Shown: positions 19,112 to 28,222, counted from the stretch's first letter. The stretch: 64,000 bases of DNA from Mesobacillus maritimus (GCF_019749255.1 NZ_JACWFH010000031.1:62001-126000); one strand, 5' to 3'. Program-made: numbers and translations. Notes: a model not told the origin generated them from the sequence alone.

Positions 19112-20236
19112 TTACACATTGTGGCTTTCATCCCCTTTGATGAAAGCCCAAAGGTCGTGAAACACATTAGCTCGGTGAAGTGTATTAATGATTACAAGTA
19201 CTACAGGACCAACAATTAAACCGACAAAGCCCATTAGTTTATAGCCAACAAATAGAGCGATTAACGTAGCTAATGGATCTATCCCAATATTGGATGAAAG
19301 AACTTTTGGCTCCATAAGCTGCCTCTGTACTAAAACCACTAAATATAATATCCCTAGACCGATTGCGAGGTGCATCTCGCCAGCCACTGCTTCAAAAATA
19401 ATCCAAGGTACAAAGATGGCTCCTGTTCCTAAATAAGGAACAATATCCACGAGACCAGTAACAAGGGCAATGGTAATGGCGTAATCGACCTTTAAGATTA
19501 ATAGACCAATTAATATGGTAATGGCAGTGATAGAAATAAGGGTTACTTGTGCTGTAACAAACCCGAATAGTGCACGTTTTAAATCAGCAAAAACCGTTTT
19601 CCCGCTTGCCTTAGCTTTTTTTGGTAAAAAGCGATTACCCATTGTAGAAAGTCTGTACCAATCCTTGCTGATAAAAAAGGTCCCGAGGAGAGAAAAAATG
19701 ATGACTGTAGCTGCACTTGGGAACCAACCTATAATGGCGGGGATATTTTCAAAAAATCCTTGGATGAAGTTTCCTAAGGTCGTACCAACTTGTGTCCCGA
19801 CATTTTGGATATTCTCGAGAATGGTATCCTGCTGCCCGGTCTCAAGGTTCATAAAAAGGCCTGAAAGCTGATTGTATAGTGGAATCACTTGGGCAGCAAA
19901 GAATATCTCGATATAGGTAATTAATGTTTGAACATGATTTGGTACCACCTTAGAGAGGTATTCAGCTCCTGCAACAATTTCAACGACTAACAACGTGATT
20001 AATCCAGCGAATACAGAAAAAATTAGTAACAGTGACAATAGTACTGCGAATCCTCTTGGCAGCCTTGCTTTTTTTTCGAAAAAATTAACGATAGGGTTGA
20101 GAAAAAAAGCAATGAGCAATCCGATAATAAATGGATAGGTGACTTTGGATACATAATAGAAAGTGAAAAGGAAGACAATAAAAAGTACGGCAACGAATAA
20201 AAATCTTAGGGTTCTATTTACATAGATTGGATTCAA
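19112..20236 (-). CDS. ytvI: Sporulation membrane protein YtvI, AI-2E transporter (PerM) family
   Basis: Polytopic membrane protein of 374 residues with about seven hydrophobic segments, in the PerM/AI-2E superfamily and the YtvI sporulation branch. An N-terminal hydrophobic pair (about 10-75), a large soluble loop (about 85-150) and a C-terminal block with GLVDIVPYLGTGAIFVP and VQRQLMEPKVLSSNIG support this. The start is TTG at 20236, behind GAGAGGGGAT. Upstream on the minus strand CATACATT resembles a sigma-E -10, but no matching -35 is seen. What it transports, if anything, is unknown. Confidence 0.87.
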   Translation of the reverse strand: MNPIYVNRTLRFLFVAVLFIVFLFTFYYVSKVTYPFIIGLLIAFFLNPIVNFFEKKARLPRGFAVLLSLLLIFSVFAGLITLLVVEIVAGAEYLSKVVPNHVQTLITYIEIFFAAQVIPLYNQLSGLFMNLETGQQDTILENIQNVGTQVGTTLGNFIQGFFENIPAIIGWFPSAATVIIFSLLGTFFISKDWYRLSTMGNRFLPKKAKASGKTVFADLKRALFGFVTAQVTLISITAITILIGLLILKVDYAITIALVTGLVDIVPYLGTGAIFVPWIIFEAVAGEMHLAIGLGILYLVVLVQRQLMEPKVLSSNIGIDPLATLIALFVGYKLMGFVGLIVGPVVLVIINTLHRANVFHDLWAFIKGDESHNV

Positions 20237-20344
20237 GAATATCCCCTCTCACAATTTGTTTATACAAAGAGTTCGCCAAATGTATGGGAATTCCTCCTCT
20301 GTTTGGAAAGGGATAAAGGTGAAGACCAAAGAAAAAAGAAAATT

Positions 20345-20374
20345 TTGATGAAACTGAATAAACTATGTTACAAT
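20345..20374 (+). promoter_or_regulatory. Candidate sigma-A promoter of ytwI
   Basis: TTGATG (20345-20350) and TACAAT (20369-20374) are 18 bp apart, about 29 bp before the start codon. Confidence 0.55.
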
Positions 20375-20402
20375 AGTAAATACCTCGGAAGGGGCGGAAT
20401 AA

Positions 20403-20864
20403 ATGGTAGTTGAACCATTTCTCTTTTTAGGATTACTGCTAGTCATTGCCTTGGTTGCGAAAAACCAATCTTTGATTATCGCTGTCAGTGTCCTGTTTGT
20501 CCTGAAAATTTTAGGGTTTGATTCAAAGATTTTTTCATATATTCAAGGAAAAGGCATTAACTGGGGAGTAACCATTATAACAATCGCAGTATTAGCTCCA
20601 ATAGCAAGTGGGGAAATCGGCTTTAAAGATTTAACAGGTGCGTTCAAAACTCCATATGCTTGGATTGCGCTTATTTCTGGAATCCTTGTGGCTCTACTTG
20701 CCAAAGGAGGGGTAACGTTACTTGCTGCAGATCCGCATATTACGACAGCACTAGTTCTCGGAACTATTTTGGCTGTATCAATTTTTAAAGGTGTCGCGGT
20801 TGGACCTTTAATTGGTGCTGGGATTGCTTACGCAGCGATGAGATTCTTTGAGTTTTTTAAATAG
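20403..20864 (+). CDS. ytwI: DUF441 membrane protein YtwI
   Basis: Integral membrane protein of unknown function, 153 residues, with four hydrophobic segments (about 5-35, 52-70, 85-107 and 112-150). Family-typical stretches include APIASGEIGF and LAKGGVTLL. The ATG is preceded by GGAAGGGG. It stands between ytvI and citZ as in B. subtilis. A long imperfect inverted repeat begins at its stop codon. Confidence 0.88.
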   Translation: MVVEPFLFLGLLLVIALVAKNQSLIIAVSVLFVLKILGFDSKIFSYIQGKGINWGVTIITIAVLAPIASGEIGFKDLTGAFKTPYAWIALISGILVALLAKGGVTLLAADPHITTALVLGTILAVSIFKGVAVGPLIGAGIAYAAMRFFEFFK

Positions 20865-20989
20865 TTTTTGTAAGGGCTCTTTTCTCAAATTTTGGTATTT
20901 ATTGTGTAGGAACCATGATTAGTAAGCTTAACTTCACAGTGAAAATAGATTTCGAATCATGAGGAAAGGGCTTGCAAACTTACAAAAAC
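20864..20989. repeat. Imperfect long inverted repeat after ytwI
   Basis: GTTTTTGTAAG (20864-20874) is matched by CTTACAAAAAC (20979-20989). Inside, CATGATT and AATCATG also pair, and the centre holds TTCACAGTGAA (20933-20943). The whole 126 bp can form a cruciform or long RNA hairpin. It could be a small non-autonomous element or an unusual transcript end. Confidence 0.55.
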
Positions 20990-21054
20990 GCTCCAAATAA
21001 CTTATCTTTCGTTAAAATTGGCTTTAGGATATTAGCAGATTACTTCCGAAAACA

Positions 21055-21110
21055 GACTTTGTGAAATAACAAATTTTCAACGATTTAAGTACTTTTCGTT
21101 CACAAAAGTC
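21055..21110. promoter_or_regulatory. Paired half-sites overlapping the citZ upstream promoter
   Basis: GACTTTGTGAA (21055-21065) and TTCACAAAAGTC (21099-21110) are inverted copies with a one-base indel. The right copy contains the -35 hexamer. It may be an operator with widely spaced half-sites; no regulator is identified. Confidence 0.4.
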
Positions 21111-21127
21111 AGAGAATTGTTTATAAT
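21099..21127 (+). promoter_or_regulatory. Upstream promoter for citZ
   Basis: TTCACA (21099-21104) and TATAAT (21122-21127) are 17 bp apart. The predicted start is about 270 bp before citZ, giving a long leader with a terminator-like hairpin near its 5' end. Confidence 0.6.
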
Positions 21128-21167
21128 AGGACTTGTAATTATACTTGCTCTTCCTTTCATTGTCGCA

Positions 21168-21190
21168 AAGCCCATTTAAATGGGTTTTTC
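21168..21190 (+). terminator. Terminator-like hairpin in the citZ leader
   Basis: AAGCCCATTT pairs with AAATGGGTTT with almost no loop in DNA, followed by more T residues. It lies about 35 nt after the predicted start, so it could attenuate citZ or release a very short RNA. Confidence 0.6.
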
Positions 21191-21202
21191 ATTAAAGGAT
21201 AA

Positions 21203-21216
21203 TGTAAGCATTTTCT
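21203..21216. promoter_or_regulatory. Candidate CcpA cre site upstream of citZ
   Basis: TGTAAGCATTTTCT differs by one central base from the common catabolite-responsive element pattern TGTAAGCGTTTTCT. B. subtilis citZ is known to be under direct CcpA control, which makes the position plausible. Confidence 0.6.
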
Positions 21217-21402
21217 TTTTTGGTCTATTTCTGAGCAAGCGCTCGGTCTATAGTGATACTGGAGAATGGAAAGGCTGACTGTGTATTTGCCAGGTGTTAG
21301 GGAAATTTCTTTTATCTGAAAGCTATCATTCTATAACTCCAGTAGGTAAATTAAAGACAAATACGATGTGGGGAAAATTACCAAGAGAAGGAGAGATTCA
21401 GT

Positions 21403-22521
21403 ATGACAGTAACACGTGGTCTTGAAGGGGTAGTGGCAACAACATCTTCCATCAGTTCTATTATTGATGACACACTTACTTATGTAGGATACAACATTGA
21501 TGATCTTGCTGATAATGCAAGTTTTGAGGAAGTTATTTATTTATTATGGCATGGTAGACTGCCGTTGGCTCCCGAACTTGATGAGTTGAAAAAACAATTA
21601 GCAGAAAATATGGCATTGCCAAAAGAAGTGTTAGAACATTTCGAATTGTATCCAATTGATAAAATTCATCCGATGGGTGCGCTTCGAACAGCGGTTTCGC
21701 TTTTAGGCTTGCACGATGAAGAATCAGATGTGATGGACGAAGAAGCAAACTACCGTAAGGCAATCCGTCTTCAAGCGAAAATGCCAGCAATTGTTACTGC
21801 TTTTGCACGAATTCGTAAAGGCTTAGAGCCGGTAGCTCCTCGAACAGATTTGAGCTTTGCGGCAAACTTTTTATATATGCTAAGTGGAAAAGAACCAGAG
21901 CCAATTGCAATCGAAGCTTTTAATAAGGCACTTGTTTTGCATGCTGATCATGAGTTAAATGCATCGACTTTTACAGCGCGCGTATGTGTGGCTACTTTGT
22001 CTGATGTTTATTCAGGAGTCACTGCAGCAATCGGCGCCTTAAAAGGACCACTTCATGGTGGAGCCAATGAGGCTGTTATGAAAATGTTGACAGAAATCGG
22101 GACTCTAGAAAACGTTGAGCCTGCTATCCGTCAAAAACTAGAAAATAAAGAAAAAATCATGGGATTCGGACATCGTGTTTACCGTCAAGGTGACCCACGT
22201 GCGAAGCATCTTCGTGAAATGTCTGCCAAGTTAACAGAATTAACAGGTGAGCCACATTGGTATCAAATGTCTACTCAAATCGAAAAAATTGTAACGGGCG
22301 AGAAAAAATTACCACCTAACGTGGACTTCTACTCTGCTTCTGTTTACCACAGCCTTGGAATTGACCATGATTTGTTCACGCCAATTTTTGCTGTGAGCCG
22401 CGTTTCAGGATGGTTAGCACATATTCTTGAGCAGTACTCAAACAACCGCTTGATTCGTCCACGTGCTGAGTACACTGGACCTGGTATGCAAAAATATGTT
22501 TCAATTGAACTTAGAGGTTAG
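21403..22521 (+). CDS. citZ: Citrate synthase
   Basis: Condenses oxaloacetate and acetyl-CoA to citrate, opening the TCA cycle. The catalytic residues are in GPLHGGANEAVM (active-site His), MGFGHRVYR (second His) and the later Asp of NVDFYSASVYH. The HADHELNASTFTAR stretch is typical of the short Gram-positive type, 372 residues. The ATG follows AAGGAGAG. It heads citZ-icd-mdh, as in B. subtilis. A cre-like site and a leader hairpin lie upstream, so it is probably repressed when good carbon sources are present. Confidence 0.97.
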   Translation: MTVTRGLEGVVATTSSISSIIDDTLTYVGYNIDDLADNASFEEVIYLLWHGRLPLAPELDELKKQLAENMALPKEVLEHFELYPIDKIHPMGALRTAVSLLGLHDEESDVMDEEANYRKAIRLQAKMPAIVTAFARIRKGLEPVAPRTDLSFAANFLYMLSGKEPEPIAIEAFNKALVLHADHELNASTFTARVCVATLSDVYSGVTAAIGALKGPLHGGANEAVMKMLTEIGTLENVEPAIRQKLENKEKIMGFGHRVYRQGDPRAKHLREMSAKLTELTGEPHWYQMSTQIEKIVTGEKKLPPNVDFYSASVYHSLGIDHDLFTPIFAVSRVSGWLAHILEQYSNNRLIRPRAEYTGPGMQKYVSIELRG

Positions 22522-22566
22522 TATTTACTTATTAGCTGAAAATTGTTCTAATAATAAGGGTGAAGA

Positions 22567-22612
22567 AAGAAAAGTAGCAATAGAGAGAATAGTTAGTTGC
22601 TTTTCTTTAAAA
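22567..22612 (+). terminator. Intercistronic hairpin between citZ and icd
   Basis: AAGAAAAG-TA-GCAA pairs with TTGCTTTTCTT around a 16-base loop and is followed by TAAAAT rather than a clean T run. Partial termination or mRNA processing between the two genes is plausible. Confidence 0.45.
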
Positions 22613-22672
22613 TAGAATAGGGGGCATAAAAGCCTTCTATTCTAGCGAATAATTTGGAGGGAGATTTATAAC

Positions 22673-23947
22673 ATGACACAACAAGGTGAAAAAATCGTAG
22701 TTAAAGACGGAGTACTAAACGTACCAAACAATCCAATTGTTCCATTTATTGAAGGAGACGGCACAGGTCCTGACATTTGGGCATCTGCTAGTAGAGTTTT
22801 AGATGCAGCTGTTGAGAAAGCATACAAAGGAGAGCGCAAACTTGTTTGGAAAGAAGTTTTAGCAGGTGAGAAAGCGTTCAATCAAACTGGAGAGTGGCTA
22901 CCACAAGCAACTCTAGATGCAATTGATGAGTATCTAATTGCGATTAAAGGACCACTAACAACTCCAATCGGTGGTGGAATTCGTTCCCTTAACGTAGCAT
23001 TGCGCCAAGAGCTTGATTTATTCGTATGCTTACGTCCAGTTCGCTGGTTTGAAGGAGTACCTTCTCCAGTAAAACGTCCTCAAGATACAGATATGGTTAT
23101 TTTCCGTGAAAACACTGAGGATATCTATGCAGGTATTGAATATCAAAAAGGTTCTGATGAAGTAAAGAAATTAATTTCCTTCCTTCAAGACGAACTTGGA
23201 GTAAATAAAATTCGTTTTCCTGAGACTTCTGGTCTTGGAATTAAGCCAGTATCTGAAGAAGGTACAAGCCGTTTAGTACGTGCCGCTATTGAATATGCAA
23301 TCAAAGAAGGACGTAAATCGCTAACTTTGGTACATAAAGGCAATATCATGAAGTTCACTGAAGGTGCATTCAAGAACTGGGGTTATGAGCTTGCTGAAAG
23401 AGAATACGGTGATAAGGTGTTCACTTGGGCCGAGTACGACCGTATTAAAGATGAGCAAGGTGTTGACGCGGCGAACAAGGCTCAATCTGATGCTGAAGCT
23501 GCTGGAAAAATCATCGTTAAAGATGCTATCGCTGATATCTTCCTACAACAAATCCTTACTCGTCCAAAAGAATTTGATGTTGTTGCAACAATGAACCTTA
23601 ACGGAGATTATATTTCTGATGCACTTGCTGCACAAGTAGGTGGTATTGGTATTGCTCCTGGAGCAAACATCAACTATGAAACAGGACATGCAATCTTTGA
23701 AGCAACACATGGTACAGCTCCAAAATATGCTGGATTAGATAAGGTTAACCCTTCTTCTGTTATCCTTTCAGGTGTACTAATGCTTGAGCATTTGGGATGG
23801 ACTGAAGCAGCTAGCATGATTTTAAAATCAATGGAAAACACAATCGCTTCTAAAGTAGTAACATATGACTTCGCTCGTTTGATGGACGGAGCTACTGAAG
23901 TGAAATGCTCTGAGTTTGGCGATGAGCTAATCAAGAATATGGAATAA
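22673..23947 (+). CDS. icd: NADP-dependent isocitrate dehydrogenase
   Basis: Oxidises isocitrate to 2-oxoglutarate, yielding NADPH and CO2. It has 424 residues. Substrate and metal motifs include [12 protein letters not shown], the serine-containing [13 protein letters not shown] that is the phosphorylation site in E. coli, and the metal-binding [30 protein letters not shown] contributes to NADP binding. GGAGGGAG precedes the ATG. It is the second gene of the citZ-icd-mdh TCA cluster. Confidence 0.97.
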   Translation: MTQQGEKIVVKDGVLNVPNNPIVPFIEGDGTGPDIWASASRVLDAAVEKAYKGERKLVWKEVLAGEKAFNQTGEWLPQATLDAIDEYLIAIKGPLTTPIGGGIRSLNVALRQELDLFVCLRPVRWFEGVPSPVKRPQDTDMVIFRENTEDIYAGIEYQKGSDEVKKLISFLQDELGVNKIRFPETSGLGIKPVSEEGTSRLVRAAIEYAIKEGRKSLTLVHKGNIMKFTEGAFKNWGYELAEREYGDKVFTWAEYDRIKDEQGVDAANKAQSDAEAAGKIIVKDAIADIFLQQILTRPKEFDVVATMNLNGDYISDALAAQVGGIGIAPGANINYETGHAIFEATHGTAPKYAGLDKVNPSSVILSGVLMLEHLGWTEAASMILKSMENTIASKVVTYDFARLMDGATEVKCSEFGDELIKNME

Positions 23948-23958
23948 GCAAGGCAATT

Positions 23959-23996
23959 AAAGAGGGGATTCTAGCAGAAACCCCTCTTTAAAAATA
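23959..23996 (+). terminator. Hairpin between icd and mdh
   Basis: AAAGAGGGG pairs with CCCCTCTTT around a 13-base loop, then AAAAAT. The stem is strong but lacks a long T run, so read-through into mdh is likely. Confidence 0.6.
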
Positions 23997-24044
23997 AATA
24001 AAAGAGTTAGAAGATTCAAAATAATGTTTCTGGGAGGTTTGTTT

Positions 24045-24983
24045 ATGTCTTTAAAACGTAAAAAGATATCTGTAATTGGTGCGGGATTTACGGGAGCTAC
24101 TACTGCATTCATTCTTGCTCAAAAAGAGCTGGGGGATGTTGTGTTGGTCGACATTCCACAAGCTGAGAATCCTACAAAGGGTAAGGCGTTAGATATGTTG
24201 GAGGCTAGTCCAGTACAAGGCTTTGATGCAAACATTACCGGGACATCTAATTATGAAGATACAAAGGAATCTGACGTTGTTGTAATTACGGCTGGAATCG
24301 CACGTAAGCCAGGGATGAGTCGTGATGATTTGGTGCAAACAAATCAAAAGGTTATGAAAGCAGTAACAAGAGAAATAGTAAAATATTCTCCTAACTGTCA
24401 TATCCTTGTATTAACAAACCCCGTTGATGCAATGACATACACTGTATTTAAGGAATCTGGTTTTCCTAAAAATCGAGTAATCGGTCAGTCTGGTGTTCTT
24501 GATACAGCTCGTTTCCGTACATTTGTTGCTCAAGAACTAAACCTTTCTGTAAAAGACATCACTGGTTTCGTGTTAGGTGGGCATGGTGACGACATGGTTC
24601 CCCTCGTGCGTTACTCCTATGCTGGTGGTATTCCCCTCGAGACATTAATACCTAAAGATCGCCTAGAAGCAATTGTTGAACGCACTCGTAAGGGTGGTGG
24701 GGAAATCGTTAATCTTCTCGGAAACGGCAGTGCCTATTATGCACCAGCAGCTTCACTTGTTGAGATGGTTGAAGCCATTGTAAAAGATCAACGCCGAGTA
24801 CTTCCTTCAATCGCCTATCTAGAAGGAGAATATGGTTATGATGGAATTTACTTAGGTGTACCAACTATTCTGGGTGCCAATGGAATTGAACAGGTGATTG
24901 AGTTAGAACTTACGTCCGATGAAAAAGCGGCCCTTGATAAGTCCGCGGATGCCGTTCGCAATGTAATGAAAGTATTAGCTTAG
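24045..24983 (+). CDS. mdh: Malate dehydrogenase
   Basis: NAD-dependent interconversion of malate and oxaloacetate. The lactate dehydrogenase-like fold starts with [15 protein letters not shown] (NAD-binding loop). Asp-containing LVDIPQ selects NAD, substrate arginines lie in [16 protein letters not shown], and the catalytic His is in [12 protein letters not shown]. The start at 24045 follows GGGAGG and gives 312 residues, the B. subtilis length. The longer ORF from 24024 would include the ribosome-binding site itself. Confidence 0.96.
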   Translation: MSLKRKKISVIGAGFTGATTAFILAQKELGDVVLVDIPQAENPTKGKALDMLEASPVQGFDANITGTSNYEDTKESDVVVITAGIARKPGMSRDDLVQTNQKVMKAVTREIVKYSPNCHILVLTNPVDAMTYTVFKESGFPKNRVIGQSGVLDTARFRTFVAQELNLSVKDITGFVLGGHGDDMVPLVRYSYAGGIPLETLIPKDRLEAIVERTRKGGGEIVNLLGNGSAYYAPAASLVEMVEAIVKDQRRVLPSIAYLEGEYGYDGIYLGVPTILGANGIEQVIELELTSDEKAALDKSADAVRNVMKVLA

Positions 24984-25018
24984 TTAATTACTAATGTTAT
25001 GGCCATTATTGGTTTCAT

Positions 25019-25046
25019 ACGGTTGATTAGAGCGGAAATTAACATC
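25019..25046. repeat. Solo remnant of the 55158 interspersed element
   Basis: CGGTTGATTAGAGCGGAAAT joins the left end (CGGTTGATTGGAGCG) directly to the right end (AGCGGAAATCCACATC) of the 136-bp element at 55158, with the interior missing. A similar remnant is at 47616. Confidence 0.6.
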
Positions 25047-25066
25047 ATCGTCTTACAGACCTAAAA

Positions 25067-25095
25067 GAAAAATCGGGGATGCTCCCCGATTTTTT
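25067..25095 (+). terminator. Terminator after mdh
   Basis: AATCGGGG pairs with CCCCGATT around a short loop and is followed by seven T residues. It separates the TCA genes from the MaoC-like gene. Confidence 0.9.
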
Positions 25096-25142
25096 TGCAA
25101 ATAATAATAGCTATATTGATTTTTTTGGGGGGAGGAACTGCT

Positions 25143-25619
25143 ATGTTGCTAGGAAAAAAACGAAAGCTTGGGAGAACGATTGAAGATATTTCTGTAGGGG
25201 AAAAACTTACCTTAACAGAAAAAATTGAGGATAAAGATCTTTTGTTGTTTTTAGGTCTAACAAATGATTCAAATCCTTTATACATTCAGCATGACTACGC
25301 ATCTCAGACCCCACACAAGAAACCGGTTGTACCTGCTATTATGTTAAATGGGATTATCACATCAGCAGTATCAAAATATCTACCAGGTCCAGGTAGTTAT
25401 ATTTTAAAACAAGAAATGGAGTATGTATCTCCAGTGTATCATTACAGTACAGTTCAGTTTTTATTTGAGGTTACACTGGTTAACCGAGATAGCCACACGG
25501 TGGAAATAACGGTCAATGCTACAAATGAAGAAGAGGTGGAGGTATTAAAAGGAAAATTAACTGTATGTCCTCCTTATCCTCCACAACAAGATGAGGGTCA
25601 AGCGCTGGAAAATTTCTAA
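25143..25619 (+). CDS. MaoC-like hotdog-fold protein
   Basis: Probable cytosolic hotdog-fold protein of the MaoC / (R)-specific enoyl-CoA hydratase family, 158 residues. GRTIEDISVGEKLTLTEKI, then LGLTNDSNPLYIQHDYA and the following PVVPAIMLNGIIT match the MaoC layout. The usual catalytic D-x-N-P-x-H is here NDSNPLYIQ, so the conserved His is not at its normal place, and the activity is uncertain. The ATG at 25143 follows GGGGGGAGGA. The longer ORF starts inside the upstream terminator. It lies just before phoP and has its own terminator. Confidence 0.78.
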   Translation: MLLGKKRKLGRTIEDISVGEKLTLTEKIEDKDLLLFLGLTNDSNPLYIQHDYASQTPHKKPVVPAIMLNGIITSAVSKYLPGPGSYILKQEMEYVSPVYHYSTVQFLFEVTLVNRDSHTVEITVNATNEEEVEVLKGKLTVCPPYPPQQDEGQALENF

Positions 25620-25646
25620 AGATGCAATAGATGCATCTTTTTTTAT
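25619..25646 (+). terminator. Terminator of the MaoC-like gene
   Basis: AGATGCA pairs with TGCATCT across five bases, then a run of T residues begins. Confidence 0.85.
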
Positions 25647-25745
25647 TGCTCTTTTTTTCACAAAATAGGGATTTCTCTTTAAGAAGTTGTTTTATTAGGT
25701 TTATAATTGTATAAGATTCTAAATTTTTTTATATTGGAGGATAAT

Positions 25746-26459
25746 ATGACAAGGGTACTTGTAGTGGATGATGAACAATCAATCTTAACATTGCTTCAAT
25801 ATAATCTTGAGCAATCAGGATATGAAGTGTTAACCGCAATGGATGGAGAAGCGGGGGAACTTTTGGCATTGGAGAAAGAGCCTGAGTTAATTATTCTTGA
25901 TTTAATGTTACCAAAATTAGATGGTATTGAAGTGTGTAAACGGCTGCGTCAGCAAAGGGTGATGACCCCAATTTTAATGCTGACAGCTAAGGATGATGAA
26001 TTTGATAAGATTCTTGGTCTTGAACTAGGTGCAGACGATTACATGACAAAACCTTTTAGTCCGCGAGAAGTTGTGGCACGAGTAAAAGCAATTTTACGTA
26101 GGTCAAAGTTGATGCCAGAGACACAGAGGGATCTGGAGGAAGATAAGGATCAAATTCGCATAGGAGACTTAAAAATCCTGGTAGAAAACTATGAAGCATA
26201 CTTTCTGGGAAATCTTCTTGAGTTAACTCCTAAAGAGTTTGAATTACTTGTTTATCTAGCGAAGAATAAGGGACGAGTCCTAACAAGAGATCAGTTATTG
26301 AGTGCAGTTTGGAAATATGATTTTGCTGGTGATTCACGAATCGTAGATGTACATATCAGTCATTTAAGGGATAAAATCGAAAAAAACACAAAGAAACCGG
26401 TCTATATTAAAACCATTCGTGGATTAGGCTACAAGCTTGAGGAACCAAAGAAGGCATGA
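25746..26459 (+). CDS. phoP: Phosphate response regulator PhoP
   Basis: OmpR-family response regulator controlling the phosphate-starvation regulon in Bacillus. The receiver domain (about 1-120) has acidic DDE (8-10), the phosphorylation site Asp52 (IILDLMLPK) and a KPFSPREV switch lysine. The C-terminal winged helix (about 145-237) contains LTPKEFELLVYLAKN and VDVHISHLRDKIE. The start at 25746 follows TTGGAGGA; the longer frame from 25707 lacks a site. The last four bases overlap phoR (ATGA), so the pair is coupled. Confidence 0.94.
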   Translation: MTRVLVVDDEQSILTLLQYNLEQSGYEVLTAMDGEAGELLALEKEPELIILDLMLPKLDGIEVCKRLRQQRVMTPILMLTAKDDEFDKILGLELGADDYMTKPFSPREVVARVKAILRRSKLMPETQRDLEEDKDQIRIGDLKILVENYEAYFLGNLLELTPKEFELLVYLAKNKGRVLTRDQLLSAVWKYDFAGDSRIVDVHISHLRDKIEKNTKKPVYIKTIRGLGYKLEEPKKA

Positions 26460-28222
26460 CGAAATATCGATCCAGACTTCTCATTGCTCTAATTACTCTT
26501 ATCATCGTTGTTTTACTTGGCTTGGGAATTGTTTTGGGGCAGCTTTATAAAAATGATTACTTCAATAATTTTAATGACCGTCTTACAAATGAAATTAATA
26601 TTGTTTCATACTTTATAGAGGATAAAGGTGGGATTTCTTCTCTCAAAGTACAAGAGATTGATGAGATTGGAGAAGTGTTAAAAACTCGGGTTACCATTGT
26701 AGATGATCATGGTGTGATTCTATTTGATACAGAATCGGATAAAACAAGGATGTCCAAACACGTCGAGATTATTGAAGAGGTTCTCTCAGGTAAAGGGCAA
26801 AAAGAGAGGGAAGGGAAATATTCTTATGGCTCCCAGGTACAGTATTTTTGGAAAACCATTGAACGTAATGGACAAATAGAAGGATATCTATTCCTTTCAA
26901 CAAAGGTTAACGAAATGAGAGACGTCTATAATCATTTGTGGTGGGTTTTAAGTGTTAGTCTTGGCTTAGCATTATTAGTGATTATTTTGCTTGGTTCCAA
27001 AATCACTTCAAGGTACACAAAGCCAATCGAATCAGCGACAAATGTGGCAATTGAGTTAGCTAAGGGAAATTATCGTGCAAGAACCTATGAAGATCATATT
27101 GACGAAACAGGTATGCTAAGTGCCTCTATTAATGTATTAGCTCGCAACTTACAGGAATTAATGAAGTCACAAGAAATGCAGCAGGACAGACTTAGTACAT
27201 TAATTGAAAATATGGGAAGCGGTCTTATTCTCATTGATAAACGGGGGTATATCAATTTAATTAATAAAACATACAAAGAAACCTTTCAGGTTGACCCGGG
27301 AGAATACCTTTACAGGCTTTATCATGAGGTAATTGAGCATAAAGAAATTAGTTCCCTTGTAGAAGAAATCTTTATGACTGAAAAAAAGATAAAAAAACAA
27401 GTGGTGCTTCCACTTAGTATCGAAAGGCGCTACTTTGAAGTCTACGGAGTACCAATTATTAGTTCACATAATGTATGGAAGGGCGTTTTACTGGTTTTTC
27501 ATGAAATAACAGAGCTCAAGAAATTGGAACAAGTCCGGAAAGATTTTGTTGCGAATGTTTCTCATGAGTTAAAAACACCAATCACTTCTATTAAAGGTTT
27601 TTCTGAAACCTTGCTTGACGGAGCAATGGAAGATAAGCAGACTCTCGAAGCATTTATAAACATTATCTTAAAAGAAAGTGATCGACTGCAGATGCTTGTA
27701 GAGGATTTATTAGAACTTTCTAGAATAGAACAGCATGGTTTTAATTTAAATATAGAAAATCTAGATTTAAATAAACACATCTCAGAAGCGGTTACGATGG
27801 TAGAAGCGAGGGCTTCAGAGAAAAAGATAACTCTTGAATTGAAAGCTGATCGTTCTAGTACCATGATTCCAGGAGATGGAAATAGGCTGAAACAAGTATT
27901 CATTAATTTATTGACCAATGCGATTGCATATACACCAAGTGGTGGTGCCGTTTCGGTTGAAATAATCAATCAACCAGGGAATGCGATTGTTCATGTAAGA
28001 GACACTGGAATTGGTATGGACAGTAGTGAAATTCCAAGGATTTTTGAGAGGTTTTATCGCGTAGATAAAGCGAGAAGCAGGAACTCAGGAGGGACTGGTC
28101 TTGGCCTGGCAATTGTAAAGCATATCATGGAAGCTCATAAGGGCGCAATTGAAGTACAAAGCGAAGTAGGCAAAGGAACAATGTTCACCCTTAAATTCAA
28201 AAAAGAAATGGATAAGTTTTGA
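26456..28222 (+). CDS. phoR: Phosphate sensor histidine kinase PhoR
   Basis: Membrane histidine kinase partnered with PhoP. Transmembrane helix 1 is at about 8-30, followed by an extracytoplasmic PDC-like sensor (about 31-160), helix 2 (about 162-182), HAMP (about 184-237), PAS (about 245-350), HisKA with phospho-acceptor His370 in VSHELKTP, and HATPase_c with NLLTNAIAYTP and GTGLGLAIVKHI. It has 588 residues, close to B. subtilis PhoR. It overlaps phoP by four bases. The gap to hflK is 71 bp with no terminator, so read-through is possible. Confidence 0.95.
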   Translation: MTKYRSRLLIALITLIIVVLLGLGIVLGQLYKNDYFNNFNDRLTNEINIVSYFIEDKGGISSLKVQEIDEIGEVLKTRVTIVDDHGVILFDTESDKTRMSKHVEIIEEVLSGKGQKEREGKYSYGSQVQYFWKTIERNGQIEGYLFLSTKVNEMRDVYNHLWWVLSVSLGLALLVIILLGSKITSRYTKPIESATNVAIELAKGNYRARTYEDHIDETGMLSASINVLARNLQELMKSQEMQQDRLSTLIENMGSGLILIDKRGYINLINKTYKETFQVDPGEYLYRLYHEVIEHKEISSLVEEIFMTEKKIKKQVVLPLSIERRYFEVYGVPIISSHNVWKGVLLVFHEITELKKLEQVRKDFVANVSHELKTPITSIKGFSETLLDGAMEDKQTLEAFINIILKESDRLQMLVEDLLELSRIEQHGFNLNIENLDLNKHISEAVTMVEARASEKKITLELKADRSSTMIPGDGNRLKQVFINLLTNAIAYTPSGGAVSVEIINQPGNAIVHVRDTGIGMDSSEIPRIFERFYRVDKARSRNSGGTGLGLAIVKHIMEAHKGAIEVQSEVGKGTMFTLKFKKEMDKF

